DNA from: Neoroseomonas oryzicola
GTDB taxonomy: Bacteria; Pseudomonadota; Alphaproteobacteria; Acetobacterales; Acetobacteraceae
Assembly (NCBI RefSeq): GCF_012163135.1
Contig: NZ_JAAVUP010000011.1
Coordinates: 1-64,000 of the forward strand
Length of the DNA: 64,000 bases
Reading direction: 5' to 3'
This document shows, piece after piece, positions 1-7,963 of this stretch. Below the pieces are notes generated by a model that saw only the letters and a list, made by a program, of their open reading frames with translations, was not told where the DNA came from and searched no databases. The position numbers and the translations under genes were made by a program. How positions within the stretch are numbered: the first letter of the stretch is position 1; the number at the start of each line of letters is the position of its first letter.

Positions 1-28
1 CCGCCGCGTGGAGATCGTCCTCCGCTAA
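1..28 (+). CDS. 3' end of a plus-strand gene, possibly an OmpA-family protein (partial)
   Basis: Only the last eight codons and the TAA stop lie in the window. They read RRVEIVLR. A terminal NRRVEI-like sequence is typical of OmpA/MotB-type peptidoglycan-binding domains, which makes an OmpA-family outer-membrane or periplasmic protein the best guess. Eight residues are too few to be sure. The stop is followed by a strong hairpin terminator, which supports a real gene end here. Confidence 0.4.
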
Positions 29-59
29 GCGGTCGCGACAGCGACTTCGCCTTCACGGG

Positions 60-86
60 AAGGGGCGCCGAAAGGCGCCCCTTTCT
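60..86. terminator. Intrinsic terminator between convergent genes
   Basis: A perfect hairpin with an 8-bp GGGGCGCC stem and a GAAA loop is flanked by A residues on the left and TTTCT on the right. It sits between the stop of the plus-strand partial gene and the stop of the minus-strand UPF0280 gene, so it probably works in both directions. Confidence 0.8.
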
Positions 87-90
87 GCGT

Positions 91-927
91 TCAGGGGGCG
101 GGAAGCGCCGCGAGGCCGGTGGCGCGGACCTCACCCGACAGGCGCAGCGCGGCGCCGTCTATCAGCCCAGCCGTGCGATAGGCTTCGGCGCGCGCGAGGC
201 CGGCGCCGAGGGCCGCGGCGACAGCCGCCGGTTCCAAGGGCCCGACATCCAACGTCACGAGCCGGTCGCCCAGGTCGCTGTCGAGATCGAGGCTGCGCGC
301 CGGCGCCCGCGTCACGGCCGGATGCGCGATGTCGACGGCGTTGGCGATCAGCGTCGCCGCGACATCCGCCGTCGCCGCGTCCCGCGCCAGCACCGTCACC
401 GCATCCGCGATGCCGAGGGAGAAGGAACGCCCGTGGCGCCCCGACGTCGCGATCCCGCCAGGGCGACGCAGCGTCACCGCGCCATCGAGGCCCAGCGCCG
501 TCGCGTCCGCGATCAGGCCGATCGCGAGGGCTTCGCCCGGCGCGACATGCACGGCGATGTCCCCGCCGTCGTTCACATAGGCGCGGTCCAGCGCAGCGGC
601 CGCGGTCATCGCTGCGAGCACCGCATCGGCCACCGACCCGGCCACGGCCGCCATCGGCGTCACGAAGACCGGCGCGAAGGGGCGGCAGGCCGCGATCATG
701 CGTTGCGCGATGGGATGGTCGACGTGCGGACGCTCGTCCATGGGGCGGCGCAGCTCCGGCAACTCCGCGACGAGGCCCGGCAGGATCGTGGGGAAGAGGC
801 GCAGCGCCGCAGCCTCGGCCGCCTGCATCGCCTCCGGCGCACCCCAGGCGCGCAGCACCAGGTCGATCGGCCCGTGGGAAAGGTGCAGACGCCCGTCGGT
901 CAGCCGCTGCGCGACGGGCGGGTCCAA
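91..927 (-). CDS. UPF0280 family protein (ApbE-related)
   Basis: This 278-residue protein matches the UPF0280 family, which is structurally related to the ApbE FMN transferases. Family hallmarks visible are LSHGPIDLVLRAW near the N terminus, a central VNDGGDIAVHV and the later IATSGRHGRSFSLGIADAV, a Thr/Ser-Gly-containing stretch like that of ApbE. No signal peptide is visible, so it is probably cytoplasmic. It is the last gene of the ten-gene operon and starts with TTG four bases after the stop of the 6-hydroxynicotinate-reductase-like gene. The position suggests a role in maturing or supporting that enzyme, for example flavin attachment, but this is inference; the biochemical function of the family is not established. 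Confidence 0.8.
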   Translation of the reverse strand: MDPPVAQRLTDGRLHLSHGPIDLVLRAWGAPEAMQAAEAAALRLFPTILPGLVAELPELRRPMDERPHVDHPIAQRMIAACRPFAPVFVTPMAAVAGSVADAVLAAMTAAAALDRAYVNDGGDIAVHVAPGEALAIGLIADATALGLDGAVTLRRPGGIATSGRHGRSFSLGIADAVTVLARDAATADVAATLIANAVDIAHPAVTRAPARSLDLDSDLGDRLVTLDVGPLEPAAVAAALGAGLARAEAYRTAGLIDGAALRLSGEVRATGLAALPAP

Positions 928-931
928 GGCG

Positions 932-2416
932 TCACCGCGCGAAGGGCCAGGGATTGTCGGGGTGCCAGGTCTCGAGGCGCAGATCCTCGCCCAGGTCGCG
1001 CAGCACCTGCTGCACCGGCACGATCTCGTTCACATGGCCGCCGAGGCGCGCATAGAGCGCGCGCGGCATGGTGAATTCGATCGGTGCGACGATCGCCGGC
1101 GTCGGGACGTAGCCGAAGGAGAGCTTCGGCATGCGCAGGACGTCCGCCATGACGGTGATGCCGCCGCCGGGCCAGAGATAGACCGGCGCGCCGCCCATGG
1201 TGACGCGCGTCTCGCCCCGCGCGACCGACTGCGTCAGCAACACGGGGTTTTCCGTGACACCCGCGCGCAGCGATCCGCCGGCGCCGGCCATGAAGATGAC
1301 GGAGCAGAGCGAGGGCTCGCAATTCTCCCCGATGCGATCGACGACGGTGCGCACGGCGGCGGGCATTTCCGCGGGCACGGGCTGCAGCGCTTCGTCCAGC
1401 ACGCAGTAGAGCGCGTGGTCGCCGGTGGTGCTGGTGAACAGCAGGCGCAGGCCGGGCCACGCGACCTTCGGGTCGATCTTCTCGATGATCTCAAGCGGGT
1501 CGGTGATGTCGGTGCCGCCCCAGCCGAGGCCCGGCTGCGCGACCTGGAAGTAGCGACCCGGCGTGGAGCGCCGCCCGCGCACGCGGATGCCCGCGGGGCG
1601 CATGTTCAGCACCTTGCCGGCCTGGTGTTCGGACAGCACGCCGGTGATGTGGTCGTCGACGACGACCACCTCATCGACATGGCCGAGCCATTGCTGGGCG
1701 AAGATGCCGACGGTGGCGCTGCCGCAGCCGACGCGCATGCGCTTTTCGGGCGTGCCGTCCACGATCGGCGCGCGGCCCGCCTGCACCACCACGCCGTGGC
1801 CGCCGTCGATGGTCATCTCCACCGGTTCGGCATCGCAGAGCTTCAGCAGCGTCTCGCAGGTGACGACGCCTTCCTTCTTGCTGCCGCCCGTGAGGTGACG
1901 CACGCCGCCGATGGACAGCATCTGGCTGCCGTATTCGGCGGTCGTCACATGGCCCACCTGTTCGCCATTCACGCGCACCGCGGCGGATTCGGGGCCGAGG
2001 TGGCGGTCGGTGTCGATCTTCACCTTCACGCCGCAGTAGCTGAACATCCCTTCCGTCACGACGGTGACGGTGTCGACGCCTGCATGCGTCGAACCGACGA
2101 TGAAGGGTGCGGGCTTGTAGTCGGGATAGGTGGTGCCGGCACCGACGCCGGTGACGAAGGCGCGCGACGGATCGAGCAGTTCGCCATCCCATTCGCCCTT
2201 CGCGAAGGCGACGACGGGGTGGTTGCCCTCGATCGCCTGGGCGAGCGTCAGCGAGGGGTCGGTGCGGACAAGGACGCCATCCTGGTTGGCATAGCGCGCG
2301 CAGGCGCCGGCACGGCCGGGACGGATGCGGCAGAGGACGGGACAGGCATCGCAGCGGATGATGCCGTCGCCCTCGGCGGCGCCGAACTTCTCGCTGCGGG
2401 CGGCACGCGATGTCAT
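932..2416 (-). CDS. 6-hydroxynicotinate reductase-like iron-sulfur protein
   Basis: The 494-residue protein resembles the family annotated as 6-hydroxynicotinate reductase, which in anaerobic nicotinate fermentation reduces 6-hydroxynicotinate to the 1,4,5,6-tetrahydro-6-oxo compound using ferredoxin. The N terminus carries CDACPVLC followed by a fourth cysteine (Cys22, 25, 29 and 39), a likely 4Fe-4S site. The ATG at 2416 is chosen because GGAGG lies just upstream; the open frame continues further upstream, but into a palindromic repeat. It is preceded by the molybdenum hydroxylase gene and followed by UPF0280, so hydroxylation followed by ring reduction is plausible. The actual substrate may not be nicotinate. 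Family identity is fairly sure, substrate is not. Confidence 0.7.
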   Translation of the reverse strand: MTSRAARSEKFGAAEGDGIIRCDACPVLCRIRPGRAGACARYANQDGVLVRTDPSLTLAQAIEGNHPVVAFAKGEWDGELLDPSRAFVTGVGAGTTYPDYKPAPFIVGSTHAGVDTVTVVTEGMFSYCGVKVKIDTDRHLGPESAAVRVNGEQVGHVTTAEYGSQMLSIGGVRHLTGGSKKEGVVTCETLLKLCDAEPVEMTIDGGHGVVVQAGRAPIVDGTPEKRMRVGCGSATVGIFAQQWLGHVDEVVVVDDHITGVLSEHQAGKVLNMRPAGIRVRGRRSTPGRYFQVAQPGLGWGGTDITDPLEIIEKIDPKVAWPGLRLLFTSTTGDHALYCVLDEALQPVPAEMPAAVRTVVDRIGENCEPSLCSVIFMAGAGGSLRAGVTENPVLLTQSVARGETRVTMGGAPVYLWPGGGITVMADVLRMPKLSFGYVPTPAIVAPIEFTMPRALYARLGGHVNEIVPVQQVLRDLGEDLRLETWHPDNPWPFAR

Positions 2417-2435
2417 GGGGATGCCTCCGAAGGGC

Positions 2436-2563
2436 GGGGGGAGAAGAGAACTTCTCCCCCCGAGACCCCCCTCAACCTTCTTTGGCACATGGTGCTGTCC
2501 ACCGCGGTCAGTCCCCAAAAGCCAAAGAAGGGAGGGGGATCGGGGGAGGTTCTCCTCCCCCGA
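2436..2563. repeat. Three-hairpin palindromic element, copy 1
   Basis: The element has three nested or serial palindromes. Hairpin A (2436-2461) pairs GGGGGGAGAAG with CTTCTCCCCCC around an AGAA loop. Long hairpin B pairs 2466-2486 with 2521-2538 (the CTTCTTTGG / CCAAAGAAG arms). Hairpin C (2541-2562) pairs CGGGGGAGG with CCTCCCCCG around TTCT. It sits between the molybdenum hydroxylase and the reductase-like gene, both on the minus strand. Related copies lie at 7831-7947 and 21657-21760 in the same orientation. Confidence 0.9.
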
Positions 2564-5243
2564 GTCTTTCCATCAACCGATGCGGCAGCACCGGCACCTC
2601 CGTCATCCGCACCCCCGTCGCATGCCGGATGGCCGAGAGGATCGCCGGCGCCGTCGGCACCAGCGCGGGTTCGCCCACGCCTTTCGCGCCGAAGGGGCCT
2701 TCGGGCTCGGGGTCCTCGACCAGGTGGATGCGGATGCGCGGCATGTCGCCGGCGGTCGGGATCAGGTAGTCGTGCAGGTTCTCGGTGCGGCCGGGGATGA
2801 ATTCCTCCATCAGCGCCAGGCCGAGTCCCTGCGCGACGCCGCCATGGATCTGCCCGGTGACGAGCAGCGGGTTGACCGCGCGACCGACATCCTGGGCGAC
2901 GACGATCTCCTCGACCTTCACCGTGCCGAGCGCGGTGTCGACCCGCACCAGCGCGACCTGCGCGGCGAAGCCGTAGGTCGCGTAGGGCACGCCCTGGCCA
3001 TCGGCATCGAGCGTGACGGTGGGCGGGTCGTAGCGCGCCTCCGCGGTGAGGTCGGCGTCCAGCGCGGCGAGGTCGAGGACGCGTGTGGTGTGCGCGTCGG
3101 CGACCGTCAGGCGCGTGCCGTCGAGCGAAAGCCGCGCGCCGTCGCCGGCATTGGCCAGCGCGAGGATGCGTGCGCGCAATGCCTTCGCGGTATCCTGCGC
3201 CGCGCGCCCCGACACGAAGGTCTGTCGCGAGGCGGAGGTCTTGCCTGCATCCGGCGTCAGCGCGGTGTCGCCGACGACTTGGCGCAGCGCGGCGATGGGC
3301 AGGCCAAGCGCATCCGCCGCGATCTGCCCGATCACTGTCGTGCTGCCCTGGCCGATGTCGACCGCGCCGTTGAACAGCGTGAGCGTGCCGTCGCGCGCGA
3401 GCGTGATGCGCATGGTGGACGGGTTGGAGAGCGCGGTGTTGCCGCAGCCGTACCACATGCAGGCGATGCCGGCGCCGAGGCGCAGCCGGCGATGCGTCGC
3501 GTTGTGCGCGGCGACGCGGGCAAGCATCGCGTCCCAATCGGCCTTCAGCGCGTCGAGGCAATCCGGCAGCCCGGCCGAGGCGTGCAAGACTTGGCCGGAA
3601 GGCGTCGTGTCGCCCTTGCCGATCGCATTGCGCCGGCGGATCTCCCAGCGGTCCATGCCGAGGGCGAGGGCGAGGTCGTCGACCAGCGCCTCGGTCGCGA
3701 TCGCGGCCTGCGGCACGCCGAAGCCGCGGAAGGCGCCGGCGGGCGTGTCGTTCGTGTAGACCGCGCGGGTGCGGTTCAGCACGTTGGGCACGCGATAAGG
3801 GCCGGAGGCATGCACCGGCACGCGGTTCGCGACCGTCGGGCCCCAGGAGGCATAGGCGCCAGTGTTGAAGTCGCCATCGAGCGCGAAGGCGGTGAAGCGA
3901 CCTTCGGTATCGGCCGCCATGCGGGCGCGCAGGATGGCGGGGTGGCGCTTGGTGGAGGAGGCCATGCTCTCCGCGCGCGAATAGACCATGCGCACGGGCC
4001 GGTTCGTCACGCGAGCGGCGACGGCGAGCAGTGGTTGCACAGAGACGTCGAGCTTGCCGCCGAAGCCGCCGCCGCAGGCGGTGGGGATGATGCGCACCGA
4101 CTCATCCGGCACGCCAAGGACGCGGGCGGTTTCCTCGCGGTCCATCACCGGCGCCTGGGTGCAGGCGGCGATGGTCATCGCGCCGTCTTCACCGGGTTGG
4201 GCGTAGCCGGCTTCGGGTTCGATGTAGGCGTGCTCGACGAAGGCGGTGCGGAAGGTGCCGTCGGCGCTAACCGGCGAGGCGGCAAGGGCTGCCTCCACAT
4301 CGCCGCGCCGCAGATGGCCGCGCACCAGGATGTTGCCCGGCGCATGGGCGTGGAGTTGCACCGCATCCTGCGCGCGCGCGGCCGCGACGCCGGACAGGGC
4401 GGGCAGGACCTCCCACGCGATCGGCAGGTCGGCGTCGCGCACAGCGGCGACGGCCTCGCGCGTGCCGAGCAGGCCGAGCACGGCTTCGCCACGGTAGCGG
4501 ACATAGCCTTCGGCAAAGACCGGCTGGTCCTTGAGGTCGGGCATGATGCCGAAGGCGTTGCGCCCCGGCACGTCGCGCGCGGAGAGGATCGCGACCAGGT
4601 CGAGCCGATCGCGCGCGGCGTCGAGATCGCCGAGCGTGAAGCGCGCATGCGCGTGCGGCGACCGCACAGCGCGCAGCCAGAGCGCATCTTCCGGCGCGGC
4701 GTCGGCGCCATAGCGCTCGGTGCCCGCGACCTTGGGCGCGCCATCGACGCGCGGGAGGGAGGTGCCGACGCGGCCATCCGTCGCGCCGGGAGCGACGTCG
4801 CCGCGCGCGGCGTCCAGCACGGCGTCGATGATCTGCAGGTAGCCGGTGCAGCGGCACAGCACGCCGCCGAGGGCGTCTTCCACCGCGCGGCGATCGGGCG
4901 TCGCGTTCCGCCGCAGCAGGTCGAGGGCGGCCATCAGCATCCCCGGCGTGCAGATGCCGCACTGCGCCGCGCCGCGCGCGAGGAAGGCCGCGCGCAGCGT
5001 GTCGAGCAGGGGATCGTCGGCCTCGACCGTGGTGATCTCCGCGCCCTCGGCCTGGGCGGTGGCGACCAGGCAGGCGCAGACCTGCGCGCCGTCCATCAGT
5101 ACGGTGCAGGCGCCGCAATCGCCGGCGTTGCAGCCTTCCTTGGTGCCGGTCAGGCCGAGGCCCTCGCGCAGTGTGTCCGACAGCGGCGCGAAGGGATCGG
5201 CGTCGACCTCGTGGCGCGTGCCGTTGACGGTGAGGACGGTCAT
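2508..5243 (-). CDS. Fused 2Fe-2S / molybdopterin hydroxylase (xanthine dehydrogenase family)
   Basis: The 911-residue protein fuses the iron-sulfur and molybdenum subunits of the xanthine dehydrogenase/aldehyde oxidase family. Residues 1-80 hold the plant-type 2Fe-2S cluster (Cys38, 43, 46, 58 in GCNAGDCGACTVLMDG). Residues about 85-155 hold the second cluster (CGICTPGM and LCRCTGY). The rest is the molybdopterin domain with CGGGFGGK, AFRGFGVPQ and GAKGVGEPALVP, whose Glu is the expected catalytic base. It would hydroxylate an N-heteroaromatic or aldehyde using water. The start overlaps the stop of the FAD-subunit gene by ATGA. The last roughly 17 residues are encoded by a palindromic repeat, which appears to have replaced the original 3' end. 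Confidence 0.9.
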   Translation of the reverse strand: MTVLTVNGTRHEVDADPFAPLSDTLREGLGLTGTKEGCNAGDCGACTVLMDGAQVCACLVATAQAEGAEITTVEADDPLLDTLRAAFLARGAAQCGICTPGMLMAALDLLRRNATPDRRAVEDALGGVLCRCTGYLQIIDAVLDAARGDVAPGATDGRVGTSLPRVDGAPKVAGTERYGADAAPEDALWLRAVRSPHAHARFTLGDLDAARDRLDLVAILSARDVPGRNAFGIMPDLKDQPVFAEGYVRYRGEAVLGLLGTREAVAAVRDADLPIAWEVLPALSGVAAARAQDAVQLHAHAPGNILVRGHLRRGDVEAALAASPVSADGTFRTAFVEHAYIEPEAGYAQPGEDGAMTIAACTQAPVMDREETARVLGVPDESVRIIPTACGGGFGGKLDVSVQPLLAVAARVTNRPVRMVYSRAESMASSTKRHPAILRARMAADTEGRFTAFALDGDFNTGAYASWGPTVANRVPVHASGPYRVPNVLNRTRAVYTNDTPAGAFRGFGVPQAAIATEALVDDLALALGMDRWEIRRRNAIGKGDTTPSGQVLHASAGLPDCLDALKADWDAMLARVAAHNATHRRLRLGAGIACMWYGCGNTALSNPSTMRITLARDGTLTLFNGAVDIGQGSTTVIGQIAADALGLPIAALRQVVGDTALTPDAGKTSASRQTFVSGRAAQDTAKALRARILALANAGDGARLSLDGTRLTVADAHTTRVLDLAALDADLTAEARYDPPTVTLDADGQGVPYATYGFAAQVALVRVDTALGTVKVEEIVVAQDVGRAVNPLLVTGQIHGGVAQGLGLALMEEFIPGRTENLHDYLIPTAGDMPRIRIHLVEDPEPEGPFGAKGVGEPALVPTAPAILSAIRHATGVRMTEVPVLPHRLMERLGGGEPPPIPLPSLAFGD

Positions 5244-6082
5244 CGCGCGAAGCCCGCCAGCAGGTCGCGCAGCAGCACCAGCGCGGCCTCGATGCGATAG
5301 GCGGCCGAGGCGCGCACATCGCCGATCGGCGCGAGCGGGGCGAGATGCGCGGGCTGCGGCACCTGCGGCATCTCGGAGGGATGCAGGCCGGTCAGCGCTG
5401 CCTCGAGCGCCGGCAGGCGGCGCGCGACCGGGGAGCAGGCGCCGACGGCGATGCGGGCCTCGGCAACGCGGTCGCCTTCGAGCCGGATCACGCCGGCCGC
5501 CATGGCGATGGAGATGACCAGGTAGCGCCGTGCGCCGAGTTTCTCGAAGCGGCTGCGCGCGCCGTCGCAGCGGGGGATGTGCAGCGCGGTGACGATCTCG
5601 CCCGGCAGCAAGGCTGTGCTCCGATAGCCGGTGAGGAACCGGGCGATGGGCAGTCGCCGCGTCGCTCCGGCCGAAGCCAGTTCCACCTCGGCATCGAGCA
5701 CCAGCAGGTTCGGGATGCCATCTCCGGCCGGGGAGGCGGTGACGAGGTTCCCCGCGATGGTGCCACGGTTCTGCACCTGGCGCCCGCCGACCTCCCGGGC
5801 TGCGGCGCGCAGCCCGTCGAAGAGCGGCGGCAGAGGCGACCCCGCGATCGTCGTCCAGGTGGTGCGCGCGCCGATGCGCCAGCCTTCGGCGGTCTCCGCA
5901 ATGCCGTCGAGATCGGGCACGGCCGAGAGGTCGAGGATCTCCGGCCGCCAGGGATCGCCCCAGCCCGCGCGCGCGGTGCGGATCGCGTGGATGTCCGTGC
6001 CGCCCGCGAGCGGCAGCGCGCCGGTCGCGGCGCGGATGGCGAGCGCGTCGGCGAGCGTGCGTGGGCGGTGGTAGGCGCTCAT
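5240..6082 (-). CDS. FAD-binding subunit of the molybdenum hydroxylase (CoxM type)
   Basis: The 280-residue protein is the medium subunit that passes electrons from the iron-sulfur clusters to FAD. It shows the two FAD-binding signatures of the CoxM family: LAGGTDIHAI near residue 30 and TIAGNLVTASPAGDGIPNLL around residue 110. The C-terminal third matches the CO dehydrogenase flavoprotein C-terminal domain. The ATG at 6082 overlaps the HyuB stop by four bases (ATGA), and its own stop overlaps the next start, so it is translated together with the hydroxylase large chain. No NAD-binding domain is visible; the electron acceptor is unknown. Confidence 0.9.
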   Translation of the reverse strand: MSAYHRPRTLADALAIRAATGALPLAGGTDIHAIRTARAGWGDPWRPEILDLSAVPDLDGIAETAEGWRIGARTTWTTIAGSPLPPLFDGLRAAAREVGGRQVQNRGTIAGNLVTASPAGDGIPNLLVLDAEVELASAGATRRLPIARFLTGYRSTALLPGEIVTALHIPRCDGARSRFEKLGARRYLVISIAMAAGVIRLEGDRVAEARIAVGACSPVARRLPALEAALTGLHPSEMPQVPQPAHLAPLAPIGDVRASAAYRIEAALVLLRDLLAGFAR

Positions 6083-7818
6083 GCGGCGCGGCCCTGGCGC
6101 AGTGCTTCGGTCGCAGCGTCGTCCACCGTGCCGTCCGCGGCGATCGCCACGCCCCACAATGTCCGCGCCTGGTCGCGCGTGTAGTAGCCGCGCCGCACGT
6201 CGCGCGCGACCAGCGCCGGATCGCGCGCGAAGGGATTGCCGTAGCCGCCCCCGCCGGGCGTCATCACCTCCACCCTGTCGCCGGGCGCAAGCGCGATGCC
6301 CTGATCCTTCGACAGATGCAGCGGGATGGTGGTCGCACCGTCGCGATGGATGCGCACGGCGTTCGGCGCGCCGTCGCCGCCGCCGAGCACGCCGGGCGGG
6401 CCGAAGCGGCCATGATCCATGACGAAGGACGCACGCGCCTCGCCGCGCAGCAACTCGACCTCGTAGTGCACGCCGAAGCCGCCGCGATGCGCGCCGGCGC
6501 CGCCCGAAGCCTCGCGTAGCGCGAAGCGCGTGAAGAGGATGGGGTAGTACTGCTCCATCACCTCGACCGGCGCGGTCTTGCTGATGCCGATGGTGGAGCA
6601 GCCATTGGTCAGCCCGTCCTCCTTCGCATTGCCGCCATAGCCGCCGCCGGTGATCTGGTACATCACGTAGCCGGCGCCGCGCGCGGGATCGGTGCCGCCG
6701 AGCGCGAAATTGCCGGAGGTGCCGGCGGGCGCGGCGGTGACTTCGTCGGGCAGCGCCTGCGCCAGGCAGAGGAAGACGGCCTCCGCGATGCGCTGGCTGA
6801 CCTCCGCGGCGCAGCCGGAGACAGGGCGCGGATAGCGGGCGTCGAGAAAAGTGCCCTCCGGCCGGATGATGTTCAGCGGGGCGAAGGTGCCGGCGTTGAT
6901 CGGCACGTCGGGGAAGATGTGCTTCACGCCGAGGCAGACGGCGGAATAGGTCGTAGCCCAGACCGAATTCATCGGCCCGGCGCAAGGCTTCGACGATCCG
7001 GTGAAGTCGAAGGTCAGCGTGTCGCCTTGGCGCGTCACGGCGAGGGCGATGCGCAGCGGTTCGTTCACCACGCCGTCGGAATCGACGAAGGCCTCGGCGT
7101 GCCAGGTGGCCTCGGGCATGCGGCGGATCTCGGCGCGCATGCGTTCGGCGGCGCGGTCGCGGATCAGGGCGATGGCTTCGCGCAGCGTCGCGGCGCCGTA
7201 GCGCGCCACCATCTCGTTCAGGCGGCGCTCACCGACCAGCAACGCGGCGGCCTGCGCCTTGATGTCGCCGATGCGCTGTTCGGCGACGCGGATGTTGGAC
7301 TGGATGATGGAGAGGATCTCGCGATCCATCTCCCCGCGCTTGAACAGCTTCACGGGTGGCAGGCGCAGGCCTTCCTGCTCGACCTCGGTCGCATGTGCGC
7401 TGAAGCCGCCGGGGACCATGCCGCCGGTGTCGGGCCAGTGGCCGGTGTTCTGCAGCCAGCAGAACAGCGCGCCGTCGACGAAGAAGGGCCTGGCGAAGCG
7501 CACATCCATCAGATGCGTGCCGCCCAGGTAGGGATCGTTGACGATGTAGATGTCGCCCGGTTCCGGCGCGGCGACGGCACCTTCGCCGATCAGGCGGATC
7601 AGGTGTCCGGCGGAATGCTGCATCGCGCCGACGAAGACCGGAAGGCCGCCTTCGCCCTGCGCGATGAGTGCGCCGTCCTCGGCGGCGTAGATGCCGTCGG
7701 AGCGGTCGTCGGCCTCGGCGATCACGGGCGAGAAGGCCGATCGGGAGAAGGCCAGGTCCATCTCGTTGCAGACCTGCTGCAGGCCGGCCTGGATGACGGC
7801 GAGGGTCAGCGCGTCCAT
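6079..7818 (-). CDS. hyuB: Hydantoinase B / oxoprolinase family protein
   Basis: The 579-residue protein belongs to the HyuB family, partner of HyuA in ATP-dependent hydrolysis of hydantoins, 5-oxoproline and other cyclic amides. Family features include an N-terminal LQQVCNEMDLAFSRSAFSPV, the strongly conserved VNDPYLGGTHLMDVR and a C-terminal GGGGYGNPFARD. The first convincing start is the ATG at 7818; the open frame extends further upstream, but through a palindromic repeat. That repeat lies 12 bases 5' of the start and leaves no clear ribosome binding site, so translation may be structure-dependent. Its place between hyuA and the molybdenum hydroxylase genes suggests it opens a lactam-type ring in the same pathway. 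Confidence 0.88.
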   Translation of the reverse strand: MDALTLAVIQAGLQQVCNEMDLAFSRSAFSPVIAEADDRSDGIYAAEDGALIAQGEGGLPVFVGAMQHSAGHLIRLIGEGAVAAPEPGDIYIVNDPYLGGTHLMDVRFARPFFVDGALFCWLQNTGHWPDTGGMVPGGFSAHATEVEQEGLRLPPVKLFKRGEMDREILSIIQSNIRVAEQRIGDIKAQAAALLVGERRLNEMVARYGAATLREAIALIRDRAAERMRAEIRRMPEATWHAEAFVDSDGVVNEPLRIALAVTRQGDTLTFDFTGSSKPCAGPMNSVWATTYSAVCLGVKHIFPDVPINAGTFAPLNIIRPEGTFLDARYPRPVSGCAAEVSQRIAEAVFLCLAQALPDEVTAAPAGTSGNFALGGTDPARGAGYVMYQITGGGYGGNAKEDGLTNGCSTIGISKTAPVEVMEQYYPILFTRFALREASGGAGAHRGGFGVHYEVELLRGEARASFVMDHGRFGPPGVLGGGDGAPNAVRIHRDGATTIPLHLSKDQGIALAPGDRVEVMTPGGGGYGNPFARDPALVARDVRRGYYTRDQARTLWGVAIAADGTVDDAATEALRQGRAA

Positions 7819-7830
7819 GCGGTGCAAAGG

Positions 7831-7947
7831 TCGGGGGAGTGAACTCCCCCGAACCCCCTCCTTGTTCTGTCCGGGTGCCCGTCCTGCGTCCGGGCACGAA
7901 TCGTCAAAGAAGGGAGGGGGATTCGGGGGAGGTTCTCCTCCCCCGAC
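7831..7947. repeat. Three-hairpin palindromic element, copy 2
   Basis: Hairpin A (7831-7852) pairs TCGGGGGAG with CTCCCCCGA. Hairpin C (7923-7946) pairs TCGGGGGAGG with CCTCCCCCGA around TTCT. The central arms, ending in CAAAGAAGGGAGGGGG, are more degraded than in the other copies, and the middle contains an extra CCGGGTGCCC / CCGGGCAC pairing. It fills the gap between hyuA and hyuB. Confidence 0.88.
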
Positions 7948-7963
7948 CTTCCTTCCGCCCGTC

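Noticed and set aside
2417-2518. N-terminal extension of the reductase-like protein through the palindromic element
   Set aside because: An ATG with GGAGG lies at 2416, and the extension is repeat-encoded with no similarity to the family.
698-2800. A 700-codon plus-strand open frame over the reductase-like gene
   Set aside because: Antisense shadow of UPF0280 and the reductase-like gene; low-complexity translation with no ribosome site.
2325-5300. A 991-codon plus-strand open frame antisense to the molybdenum hydroxylase
   Set aside because: It mirrors a clearly coding minus-strand gene with cofactor motifs. Its translation is Arg/Gly/His-rich without domains, as expected for antisense frames in very GC-rich DNA.
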